Source: an uncultured Muribaculaceae bacterium (GTDB lineage Bacteria; Bacteroidota; Bacteroidia; Bacteroidales; Muribaculaceae). From it: a stretch of DNA of 64,000 nt. Below the pieces are notes generated by a model, which saw only the letters and a list, made by a program, of their open reading frames with translations, searched no databases and was not told the origin of the DNA. The stretch is from assembly GCA_910587475.1 (NCBI GenBank), contig CAJUMR010000014.1, positions 7,287 through 71,286 of the forward strand, read 5' to 3'. The number at the start of each line of letters is the position of its first letter. The first letter of the stretch is position 1. The translations under genes were made by a program, and so were the position numbers. Shown here one piece after another: positions 17,445 through 26,128 of this stretch.

Positions 17445-20400
17445 ATGATTAAAGAATTGACATATAAAGTCCTGAAACGCCTGGGAGCAGCCATTGTGCT
17501 TGCAATCGCCATAGCCGTGTCGTCGTGCAGCGACGATCTTGACGCGGCCGCCGCAGCACGGGCCGAAGAAGGCTTACCGGCCGAGGTCAGCGTCGACCTG
17601 CAACTGCCCGACATGACAGTGATCTCGCGCAGCGAGATGCAGGAAGGGCTCGACAAGACGGTCACTTCGCTCTGGGTCGCCGTCTACAACGCCGAAAGCG
17701 GCGTCCGCACAGGCTTGCTCGACATCGGCGACATCAGCGCCGAACCCGACCACAGCCACTACGAAACACTCAAGCTCAACACCTTCTCGGGGCGCAGCTA
17801 CATAGTGGCAGTGGCAAACTACAATCACCGTTATGCCGCCATCGACGCCTCAGGCAAAATGATCCAGCTCCACAACGCCCTCACAGACGCAGACACATGG
17901 GAAAAGTTCCGCGCCATCAGCGTCGGCTTTGACTCGGAGGGCGGCTTCAACGTCCAGGCTCCGCTCAACGCACTGGTGATGAGTGGTTTCTACACCGAAG
18001 AAAAACACGATTCAGGATTGCGCCCCCAGCTGACCGTTGTCGACATACAGCCCGGCACGTCGAAGCTCGCCGGAGCCGTTCACCTGCGGAGAATGATCTC
18101 TCAGGTAAAATTCAACGTGAAGATCAACACTAAGAATATCAAGAATTTCGAGATCGAGGCATGGCAGGTGGCAAATGTTCCCAACGGAGCGTGGCTCCAC
18201 GAACGCGACGGCAGTGACACGCCTCTCAACTCGACCGACAGCCGCCCCCACGGCACAAATCGCTTCTACGACAGCCCGACCTATCCGACAGTGTCGACCA
18301 ATGACAACATCACCTACAGTTTCGACTGGTGGCAGCTCGAGAATCTACGCAGCGGCCGCGACGCCATCCCCGCCGACTATGCCGACACCCCCTACGCCTA
18401 CCGCGACCTCGAACATAAAGATGCAGCAGGGCAGAACACGGGTAAATATGTATCGCTGGTCGACGGTCCTGACAGCGACGATTTCAACAACTATGCGAGC
18501 TATGTGAAAATGCAGGTGAGCATGGAGATGACTGTCGACGAGAACGGCAAGCCCCTGTCGGGAGTGACCTCGCGACTGGTCAAATCGACCTACATCGTGC
18601 ATCTCGGCTACTGCGAGGGCAGTTCGCCGGCCGAAAAAGCCAAGGACTTCAACTGCCGCCGCAACTCGAAGTACACCTACAACGTGACGATCAACAACAT
18701 CAACAACATTCTTGTCGAAGCAAACCGCGAGGGAGAGGTCAACCCCGGAGTGGAGGGCTTCGTGACCGACATCACCGACAAATTCTATGAACTCGACGCC
18801 CACTACAGCAAATTCAACATTGAATTGACTGAAGCCAACCTCAAATCGTTTCAATACTACATCCAGGCTTACGATCTACAGGGCAAAACGATACTGATCA
18901 ACTCGATGGAGCCGGAGAGCGTGCCCGGCCACGACGACGACAACTTCAAGTATATGGAATGGGTGGAGCTGAGGCCTGCAACCTCGGCCAAAGAGATGGC
19001 TCGCTACAAGCCGCGCAGCGGAACATACGCCGACGGGCAGACTTACACTCTCGACCAGATCGGCAGCAATCTCAAACCGGGCTACTACACGGTGTTTATC
19101 AACGAATATGTCTACGAGACGGGCACTCACGCCTCGGGCAACGAGACCGGATCGAACGGATGGCACGGCTATGTGAACCGTCCGCCGCGACGGGTGTGGC
19201 TCAATGTGGCCGGCGAGACATCGGCCGACGGCGAAAGCGTCTATTACAAAGCCAAATATGCGCTTACCCAAAACTCCATCCAGACTTACTACAACGATCA
19301 GGCTCCGTCGGGGCTCGGGGTAGAGAGAACCAACGAAACATTTGGTCTCAACATGCGCAACAACTTCAACTATCAGGCAAACGATAGCTATAACCCCGGG
19401 CATAATCCAAATTCGGGTCGCTACAATCTGGCTCAATACATCGTCGCATCGACCAATCAGAACCTGACATGGACAGACGACAGCAAAAAATGGGAGGACT
19501 TCATCGACGTAACCACCATGCTTCACATCAACAAAATCGACAATCAGGGTTATAGCCGCGCTGCCGCAGACTTCCCTATGCCGGCACTCAAGGCCAACAG
19601 CAACAACAACGACGTCGGCGTTTCGTCGAGCAGCATCCTCAAATATGACCCCGACCAATCAGCCACAGCCAAGTACTATGACTTCATGAGGGCATGTCTC
19701 AACCGCAACCGCGATCTCGACGGCGACGGCAAGATCAGCGCCAACGAGCTGCGCTGGTTTGTGCCGACGACTGCCCAGTATGTCCGCATCATCCTCGGTC
19801 GCGGCTCTCTCGTCGAACCTGTGATGGACTACACTTCGACCAAACAGTTACCTTACAAAGAGAATGGCTACAACAGCCGCTATCTGGCCGCAACGTCCGA
19901 CGGCATGATGATATGGCTGATGGAGGGAACATCTGACTCGCGCTGGCGCGAATGGACAAATTCAACGGCTGCTCCTTGGGAGGTGAGATGTGTGCGAAAT
20001 CTCGGGGGCGACATGACAGTCATCAACGACCACAACGTCACTCAACCGGCATTCCAGCTGCGCCCCAACGCAAAAAACATCGTCGAGCTGAAGTACTACG
20101 ACTCACGGTCGATACGCGAGGAAGCCTACGTCGGAACCACCAACACCATGCCCGTCCACGACATCAGCAACCAGCTCTACAACCGATGCTACAAAGCATT
20201 CGAGTTCCACGACAGTGTGCTCGCCCTCAACGATCCGCGTCTCGGCATCTCGGACAAGACCATCAGCTGGGACTCCTACCTGAAGTCGACTAACCCATGC
20301 GCCATATTCAACACCAAGGAAAAGAGCGGTTGGAGGGTGCCTAACCAGAAGGAACTGACCATCATCGGTGTGCTCGGCAAGGAAGTCTACCTAAGCGGTA

Positions 20401-20633
20401 TGCCCCCCAACATCACATACCAGATCAGCTGCTCTTACAGTTATTTCGACTACGCGGGCGGTTATGCGCCAGGGGCAAATCCCGACGATCCGGCGGGATC
20501 GATCACATCGGGCTATCGCTATCCTATGAAGCTTAGAAATTCTGACGGCGGCATGACTCAAGCAGAAGAAATGTACAATTTCGTGCCGTCAGCAGAACAA
20601 TATGGAGTGCGCTGTGTCAGAGACGTTGAATAA
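17445..20633 (+). CDS. Large DUF4906-like pilus tip adhesin candidate
   Basis: 1062-residue lipoprotein (lipobox VSSC, Cys28). The N-terminal half holds fimbrillin-like beta domains (VTSLWVAVYNAESGVRTG; VHLRRMISQVKFNVKIN; KYTYNVTINNINNILVE), typical of DUF4906-containing tip proteins. An EF-hand-type loop, DLDGDGKISANE (D757-E768), lies just before NELRWFVPTTAQY. The C-terminal part (SGWRVPNQKELTIIGVLG ... EQYGVRCVRDVE) resembles the FISUMP / C-type-lectin-like end of large Bacteroidales surface proteins. Size, position last among the structural genes and mosaic layout suggest the adhesive tip; the ligand is unknown. Confidence 0.7.
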   Translation: MIKELTYKVLKRLGAAIVLAIAIAVSSCSDDLDAAAAARAEEGLPAEVSVDLQLPDMTVISRSEMQEGLDKTVTSLWVAVYNAESGVRTGLLDIGDISAEPDHSHYETLKLNTFSGRSYIVAVANYNHRYAAIDASGKMIQLHNALTDADTWEKFRAISVGFDSEGGFNVQAPLNALVMSGFYTEEKHDSGLRPQLTVVDIQPGTSKLAGAVHLRRMISQVKFNVKINTKNIKNFEIEAWQVANVPNGAWLHERDGSDTPLNSTDSRPHGTNRFYDSPTYPTVSTNDNITYSFDWWQLENLRSGRDAIPADYADTPYAYRDLEHKDAAGQNTGKYVSLVDGPDSDDFNNYASYVKMQVSMEMTVDENGKPLSGVTSRLVKSTYIVHLGYCEGSSPAEKAKDFNCRRNSKYTYNVTINNINNILVEANREGEVNPGVEGFVTDITDKFYELDAHYSKFNIELTEANLKSFQYYIQAYDLQGKTILINSMEPESVPGHDDDNFKYMEWVELRPATSAKEMARYKPRSGTYADGQTYTLDQIGSNLKPGYYTVFINEYVYETGTHASGNETGSNGWHGYVNRPPRRVWLNVAGETSADGESVYYKAKYALTQNSIQTYYNDQAPSGLGVERTNETFGLNMRNNFNYQANDSYNPGHNPNSGRYNLAQYIVASTNQNLTWTDDSKKWEDFIDVTTMLHINKIDNQGYSRAAADFPMPALKANSNNNDVGVSSSSILKYDPDQSATAKYYDFMRACLNRNRDLDGDGKISANELRWFVPTTAQYVRIILGRGSLVEPVMDYTSTKQLPYKENGYNSRYLAATSDGMMIWLMEGTSDSRWREWTNSTAAPWEVRCVRNLGGDMTVINDHNVTQPAFQLRPNAKNIVELKYYDSRSIREEAYVGTTNTMPVHDISNQLYNRCYKAFEFHDSVLALNDPRLGISDKTISWDSYLKSTNPCAIFNTKEKSGWRVPNQKELTIIGVLGKEVYLSGMPPNITYQISCSYSYFDYAGGYAPGANPDDPAGSITSGYRYPMKLRNSDGGMTQAEEMYNFVPSAEQYGVRCVRDVE

Positions 20634-21585
20634 AATTATTATCTTTGCATTCGCTGCGATGATAGCATCTCTATCGTCGGCATGCAGCAACGGAAAACGT
20701 TCAGATAGTTCCGGGCACGTCAAACATAGTATATTTTCATCATGCGCAGAGGCGCCCCAATTTCCCGACGTGCCCGAAACTCTGAATGATCCCGTTGAGC
20801 GCGCCGACTATCTAACATTGCACTTCTGGGACAGTCTCGACCATAGCGCTCCGACGATCGACAGCGCCGTGGTGGAGCAATTGATGGCCAATTTCCTGTC
20901 GGTACTGCCCTATGCATCAGAAGCCGGAATAGGCAAAGCCGTGGCCGCGTTGCTCGACGCAGCGCGCGAGAGCAGTGCCAACGGTATGTACGGCTATGTG
21001 ATGCAACTTGCCGAACACTATCTTTACGAACCTGACTCGCCGATGTTCGACGAGCAGCTATATGCTATGTTTCTAAGGTATCAACTCGCTGCCGGCGACA
21101 ACAAAGAAGACGGCGACTGGGGCGCAGCTGCCGTAGCCCGCGACCGTCTCGACCAGATCACCAGAAACACACCGGGACAAGCGGCACCCGACTTCACATT
21201 CACCCAACCCGACGGCTCCACCGCCACGCTGCTGCGCGAAGACAGCCGCGCGGGCATACTGCTGTTTTTCTATGAACCGGGCTGCGACCGGTGCCACGAA
21301 GCGGCGCGGTTGCTGTCGTCGAGCGCCACCCTCCAGCGCGCAGTGGCCGACGAAGCCGTCAGAGTTGTGATGGTCTATCCCGGCGACGACTATGCAGCAT
21401 GGGCCGCAGACAGCGCTGTCGCAGCACAAGGATGGGAGAGAGGCATCGACCTCAGCGGCACTATCGACAGCGAGGAGCTTTATGTCGTCAGAGCCACTCC
21501 GTCGTTCTATCTTATCTCTCCCGACGGCCTGATCATACTCAAGGACGCACGCTTGTCGGAGATCGCACGTGCGCTCGGCTTATAA
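20602..21585 (+). CDS. Thioredoxin-fold lipoprotein (DUF5106 / TlpA-like)
   Basis: 327 residues from ATG 20602, overlapping the adhesin gene by 32 nt. A later TTG at 20626 would give a cleaner lipoprotein signal (NKIIIFAFAAMIASLSSAC), so the true start is uncertain. The N-terminal helical part (about 50-185) fits DUF5106. The C-terminal part (about 190-327) is a thioredoxin-like fold, with PDFTFTQPDGS, active site CDRC in EPGCDRCHEAARLL, and the cis-Pro region RATPSFYLIS. It is probably an envelope thiol-disulfide oxidoreductase. Its position suggests work on pilus or envelope substrates, but it may be an unrelated passenger. Confidence 0.75.
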   Translation: MECAVSETLNKIIIFAFAAMIASLSSACSNGKRSDSSGHVKHSIFSSCAEAPQFPDVPETLNDPVERADYLTLHFWDSLDHSAPTIDSAVVEQLMANFLSVLPYASEAGIGKAVAALLDAARESSANGMYGYVMQLAEHYLYEPDSPMFDEQLYAMFLRYQLAAGDNKEDGDWGAAAVARDRLDQITRNTPGQAAPDFTFTQPDGSTATLLREDSRAGILLFFYEPGCDRCHEAARLLSSSATLQRAVADEAVRVVMVYPGDDYAAWAADSAVAAQGWERGIDLSGTIDSEELYVVRATPSFYLISPDGLIILKDARLSEIARALGL

Positions 21586-21747
21586 AATCGCCTCCCGTTT
21601 TAACCAATATTTTATTTAACACTGCAATTTTAAGTAGGAAAAATTTGGTTAATATCCAATAATTTGCTTTTTTTGCTGAAAAATAAAACCATCGTATCAC
21701 AAAACATTTCCCATCAGACAGATAATCAAAATCATAAATCTATAATA

Positions 21748-21762
21748 GGAAAAGTCTTTTCC
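21748..21762. promoter_or_regulatory. Perfect palindrome at the ROK gene start, candidate operator
   Basis: GGAAAAG-T-CTTTTCC (21748-21762) is a perfect 7-bp inverted repeat with one central base, ending 2 nt before the ATG of the ROK regulator at 21764. ROK repressors bind palindromic A/T-rich operators, so autoregulation is plausible. Binding by this protein is inference. Confidence 0.45.
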
Positions 21763-21763
21763 C

Positions 21764-22981
21764 ATGGCAGCACTGGCATTACTGAAAGAGATCGAAAAAG
21801 GAACTAAAAGCTCCCAGTCAAAACGACGCATTATCGCTTACCACATGAAGCATGGTAACGCGACAATCCCCGATCTGGCAAAACGGTTGGGCTTGAGTAT
21901 TCCGACCGTATCAAAGCTGGTCGACGAACTGACGGTCACCGGCCTCATCAAAGAAGGAGGCAAGACAGAGACCGGCAGCGGACGTCATCCCAACACCTAC
22001 GGCCTCAATCCCGAATCATGCTATTTTGTCGGCGTCGACATCAAGAACAACACGGTGTCGCTCGGACTGATGGACTTCGGCGGCAAGCTCATCGAAAAAC
22101 AGCTCGACGTGGTGTTTGACTCATGCAACTCGGTCGACAACCTCACCCAGCTGTGCGACATCATCGACCGCTTCATCAGTTCGCGCTCTGTCGAGAGATC
22201 GGCAATCCTCGCCATCAATGTCAACATCTCGGGACGTGTCAACCCGATGGTCGGCTACAGCTACAGCCGCTACAATTTCGAGGAAATGCCCTTGAGCGAA
22301 GTGCTCACAGAGAAGCTCGGCGTCAGAGTGTGCATCGAGAACGACACCCGTGCCATGACCTACGGAGAATATATCTACGGCAACTGCAGCAAAATCGACA
22401 ATCTCATATTCCTCAACCTCAGCTGGGGCATAGGCCTCGGCATCATCATCGACGGCAAGATCTACTACGGCAAATCGGGCTTCGCCGGCGAAATCGGCCA
22501 CATGGTCACCTACGACAACGAGATACTCTGCCACTGCGGCAAAAAAGGCTGTCTGGAGACCGAAGCCTCCGGGCGTGCACTCGTGCGCAAGCTCATCGAA
22601 CGCCTCGAAAGCGGTGCCAATTCGCTCATCGCAGACCGCTACCGCGAAAACGGCACCATCACACTCGACGATGTGTTTGAAGCGATCGACGGCGAGGATC
22701 TGCTGTGCATCGAACTTGTCGAAGACATGGGCCGCGAACTCGGCCGCTGGCTCGCAGGCATCATCAACATCTTCAATCCCGAGAAAGTCATCCTCGGCGG
22801 AGCCCTTTCGACGGTCGGAGACTATATGCTTCAGCCGGTGATCACAGCCGTGCGCCGCTACTCACTCAATCTGGTCAACAAAGACACCAAAATCGTCATC
22901 TCTCAGCTTGGCGATCAATCGGGTCTGATCGGATCGTGTGCGACAGCCCGCCGCTGCGCTTTCGACGACTACATTGACTGA
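21764..22981 (+). CDS. ROK-family transcriptional regulator of the PUL
   Basis: 405 residues. An N-terminal winged helix-turn-helix (about 20-75; ATIPDLAKRLGLSIPTVSKLVDEL) is followed by the ROK sugar-kinase-like fold: VGVDIKNNTVSLGL phosphate-binding start, ENDTRAM, and the zinc motif CHCGKKGCLE. This NagC/XylR/Mlc arrangement typically senses a sugar or sugar phosphate. It lies directly upstream of susC in the same orientation, where Bacteroidales PULs more often carry a hybrid two-component, SARP-like or ECF regulator. A palindrome overlaps its start region. Confidence 0.88.
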   Translation: MAALALLKEIEKGTKSSQSKRRIIAYHMKHGNATIPDLAKRLGLSIPTVSKLVDELTVTGLIKEGGKTETGSGRHPNTYGLNPESCYFVGVDIKNNTVSLGLMDFGGKLIEKQLDVVFDSCNSVDNLTQLCDIIDRFISSRSVERSAILAINVNISGRVNPMVGYSYSRYNFEEMPLSEVLTEKLGVRVCIENDTRAMTYGEYIYGNCSKIDNLIFLNLSWGIGLGIIIDGKIYYGKSGFAGEIGHMVTYDNEILCHCGKKGCLETEASGRALVRKLIERLESGANSLIADRYRENGTITLDDVFEAIDGEDLLCIELVEDMGRELGRWLAGIINIFNPEKVILGGALSTVGDYMLQPVITAVRRYSLNLVNKDTKIVISQLGDQSGLIGSCATARRCAFDDYID

Positions 22982-22989
22982 ACCTATCT

Positions 22990-23010
22990 GCGCGGAGCCT
23001 CGCTCCGCGC
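22990..23010 (+). terminator. Hairpin between the ROK gene and susC
   Basis: GCGCGGAGC (22990-22998), 3-nt loop, GCTCCGCGC (23002-23010), then TTATCAT. The stem is strong but the T-run is poor, so it may be a partial terminator or an RNA boundary separating low-level regulator from high-level susC transcript. Confidence 0.5.
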
Positions 23011-23059
23011 TTATCATCTAACATAAACCCAAAAACATTAACCGAATAATCTATCATTG

Positions 23060-26000
23060 ATGAAAAGATTTTTCAAACAATCGAGGCTATTATCGCTGCT
23101 TGTGACACTATTGCTCACCGCTGCAGCTGCATCAGCCCAGTCAAGCTTCAAAGTGACGGGAACTGTCACAGACGAAGAAGGAGAAGCCCTGATCGGCGTA
23201 TCGATCAAATCTGAAAACGGCAAGGCAAGCGCCATCACCGATTTCGAAGGAAAATATTCAATCACCTTACCGGGAAAGGCGACTCTGGTCTACGAGTATG
23301 TCGGCATGAAACAGCAGAAAGTGACCGTCGACAAAGCATGCGTCAAAGACATCGTGCTCGAATCGTCCAACACCACCCTCGACGACATGGTCGTAATCGG
23401 TTACGGCACACAGAAGAAAGTCAACCTGACCGGTTCTGTGCAGAGCGTCAGCAGCGAAGAGATCATCAAGCGCAATGTGTCCAACGGTTCGTCGGCCCTT
23501 CAGGGCATCGTGCCCGGCCTTACCGCCATACAGTCGTCAGGCGCCCCCGGCGGCGACAACGCATCGCTCCGCATCCGCGGCGTCGGCTCGATGAACTCCG
23601 AATCAAGCCCGCTCGTGCTCATCGACGGTGTCGAAGGCGACCTTAACCGCATCGACCTCAACCAGATCGAGTCGATCTCTGTGCTGAAAGACGGTGCATC
23701 AGCCGCAATCTACGGTTCGCGCTCGTCCAACGGCGTCATCCTCGTCACCACCAAACGCGGCGCCGACGGCAAAGCAAAAGTAACCTTCAACGGCTACGTC
23801 GGCTGGAACAAACCGACCACAATGCCCGATCCGGTCGACGCAGTGACTTATTTTCGCGCCATCGACCAGGCCCGCCTCAACAACGACCAGGACGCCATCT
23901 ATGAAGAAACTATAGAAAAACTTCTAACCGAAGGACCTGACAACATGACCCTCTTCGATACTAATTGGCGCGACCTTATCATGAAAAAGGACGCCATGGC
24001 CCAGAATTACTCGGTGAGCGTCAGCGGCGGCAACAAACTCGCCCGCGTGTTTGCATCGGCAGGCTACTACAAGCAGGAAGGTATGGTGCCCAACAACGAA
24101 TTCTCGCGCACCAACCTGCGACTCAACACCGACCTGACGGTCAACCGCTGGATCGACCTCGGCGTGGATATCAGCGTCCGCCAGTCTAACGTCATCAGCC
24201 CGATCGGTGGATCGGCCACACTTATCGGCTATGCCATGACTTTCACCCCAAACCTTTCGGCGATCAACGCCGACGGCACATGGGGCTACGGCCTGCAAGG
24301 GAACAACCCTGTAGCCGCTATTTATGACGGAGGATACAGCAAAAGCATTGCTCCCGAATATTCGGCCAAAATGTCGGCAACAATCCGTCCATTCAAAGGG
24401 ATGACCATTATCGGCCAGTACAATTGGAAGCGCAACGACGGACGCACAAAAGCGTTTGCAAACACCTATGACGTATACGAAGCCGGCGTCTACAAAGACA
24501 CACTTCCCACAGCAGAGAAAGCTGCAAGCGATGAGCGCAGTTCAGCTACATTGAAACAGTTCAACGCCAACGCCACTTACGAAAACACTTTCGCTGAAAA
24601 GCACTTTGTCAAAGCAATGATCGGCTTCCAGAGTGAGGAATACAGCAGCAACACCCTCTCGGCAAAGCGCTCGGGCTACTATTACGACGGCTATGATGAC
24701 ATCGTCCACGGAGATCCAAAAACCGCGACCAATAGTTCCTACAACCTCGAGTGGGCGAAACTCGGCTATATGGCCCGACTCAATTATATATATGCCGACA
24801 AATACCTTTTCGAATTCTCCGCCCGCTACGACGGCACTTCGCGTTTCCTCAACGATCAGCGCTGGGGCTTCTATCCGTCAGTATCTGTAGGATGGCGCAT
24901 CTCTGAAGAAAACTTCTGGGAACCGTTGCGCGGAGTAGTTGACAACCTCAAGATTCGTGCATCTTACGGTAAGCTCGGCAACGAGAGCATTGGCAGCTGG
25001 TTCCCGTACCTCGCGGCCATATCTCCCGACTATGCTTATGGCTACTGGTTTGATAAGGAATTTTCAAGCGGCGTTGCTCAGACACAGCTCGCAAATACGA
25101 TGATCGGTTGGGAAAAATCAATCCAACGCAACATCGGTATTGACTTCAACCTGTTCAACAGCCGTCTGACCGGATCGTTTGACTTCTACTACCGTCACAT
25201 AGAAGACATGCTTCAGCAATTCGTACTTCCAGAATTCGTAGCATTAGCCTCTCCGTGGCAGAACGCCGGATCGATGCGTAACCAAGGTTGGGAACTGTCG
25301 CTTGGCTGGAATGACCGCGTAGGCAATGTAAGCTACTACATCAAAGGCAACCTCTCTGACACCCGCAACAAAGTCAAAAAACTCTTCGGCAACGGCAACA
25401 AATCAGGCAACCGTCTGCTCGCCGAAGGCTATTCACTCAACAACTATTACGGCTTTGTGGCCAACGGCTTCTTCCAGTCTTACGACGAAATCAACGCCCT
25501 CGACGCCGACGGCAACTACGTCAACCCCGTCAAAGGAGAGCGCTCAAACATCAAGCCGGGCTTCATCAAATATCAGGATCTCAACGGCGACGGCGTCATA
25601 AATGATGATGACCGCAAAGTGATCGGCGACAGCCGTCCTCACTTCGAATTCGGCATCCAGTTTGGCGCTGAATGGAAAGGCATCGACTTCTCGGCCATGC
25701 TTCAGGGCGTAGGCCAGAAAGACGTCTACTACAGCGGCGGTGGTTCTCGCGCACTTGTCGGCAACGCCACTCTCTATGAATATCAGCTCGACACATGGAG
25801 CGAAGAAAACCCCAACGGCAAATTCCCATTGCTGCTTCAGGATCCCAACGGAGACAGCCAGAACAACCTTTTCTCAACATTCTGGCTACAGAGCGGTGCA
25901 TACTGCCGTCTGAAAAACCTCACCATCGGTTACACACTTCCGAAAAAATGGACAAAAGTAGCAGAAATCGAGCGCGTACGCTTCTATGCAAGCGCACAGA

Positions 26001-26119
26001 ATCTCTTTACAATCCGCGGCGACAACTTCTATCAGGGTTTCGACCCCGAAACATCGGCCGGAGCAAGCTGCTACCCGCTTAACAAAACATTCCTTTTCGG
26101 TGTAAACTTAGAATTCTAA
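23060..26119 (+). CDS. SusC/RagA-family TonB-dependent outer-membrane transporter
   Basis: 1019 residues from ATG 23060 (a TTG lies just upstream). Signal peptide ending ASAQ; carboxypeptidase-regulatory-like domain (about 32-105: VTGTVTDEEGEALIGVSI, YEYVGMKQQKV); TonB box/SusC motif DDMVVIGYGTQKK (from about 108); plug with LRIRGVGSMN and SVLKDGASAAIYGSR; then the 22-strand barrel ending in NKTFLFGVNLEF. It imports oligosaccharides handed over by the SusD partner 10 nt downstream. It lacks an N-terminal STN domain, so sigma/anti-sigma signalling is not expected, consistent with ROK control. A DLNGDGVINDDD calcium-type loop common in SusC proteins is present. Confidence 0.95.
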   Translation: MKRFFKQSRLLSLLVTLLLTAAAASAQSSFKVTGTVTDEEGEALIGVSIKSENGKASAITDFEGKYSITLPGKATLVYEYVGMKQQKVTVDKACVKDIVLESSNTTLDDMVVIGYGTQKKVNLTGSVQSVSSEEIIKRNVSNGSSALQGIVPGLTAIQSSGAPGGDNASLRIRGVGSMNSESSPLVLIDGVEGDLNRIDLNQIESISVLKDGASAAIYGSRSSNGVILVTTKRGADGKAKVTFNGYVGWNKPTTMPDPVDAVTYFRAIDQARLNNDQDAIYEETIEKLLTEGPDNMTLFDTNWRDLIMKKDAMAQNYSVSVSGGNKLARVFASAGYYKQEGMVPNNEFSRTNLRLNTDLTVNRWIDLGVDISVRQSNVISPIGGSATLIGYAMTFTPNLSAINADGTWGYGLQGNNPVAAIYDGGYSKSIAPEYSAKMSATIRPFKGMTIIGQYNWKRNDGRTKAFANTYDVYEAGVYKDTLPTAEKAASDERSSATLKQFNANATYENTFAEKHFVKAMIGFQSEEYSSNTLSAKRSGYYYDGYDDIVHGDPKTATNSSYNLEWAKLGYMARLNYIYADKYLFEFSARYDGTSRFLNDQRWGFYPSVSVGWRISEENFWEPLRGVVDNLKIRASYGKLGNESIGSWFPYLAAISPDYAYGYWFDKEFSSGVAQTQLANTMIGWEKSIQRNIGIDFNLFNSRLTGSFDFYYRHIEDMLQQFVLPEFVALASPWQNAGSMRNQGWELSLGWNDRVGNVSYYIKGNLSDTRNKVKKLFGNGNKSGNRLLAEGYSLNNYYGFVANGFFQSYDEINALDADGNYVNPVKGERSNIKPGFIKYQDLNGDGVINDDDRKVIGDSRPHFEFGIQFGAEWKGIDFSAMLQGVGQKDVYYSGGGSRALVGNATLYEYQLDTWSEENPNGKFPLLLQDPNGDSQNNLFSTFWLQSGAYCRLKNLTIGYTLPKKWTKVAEIERVRFYASAQNLFTIRGDNFYQGFDPETSAGASCYPLNKTFLFGVNLEF

Positions 26120-26128
26120 TCAACAGCA

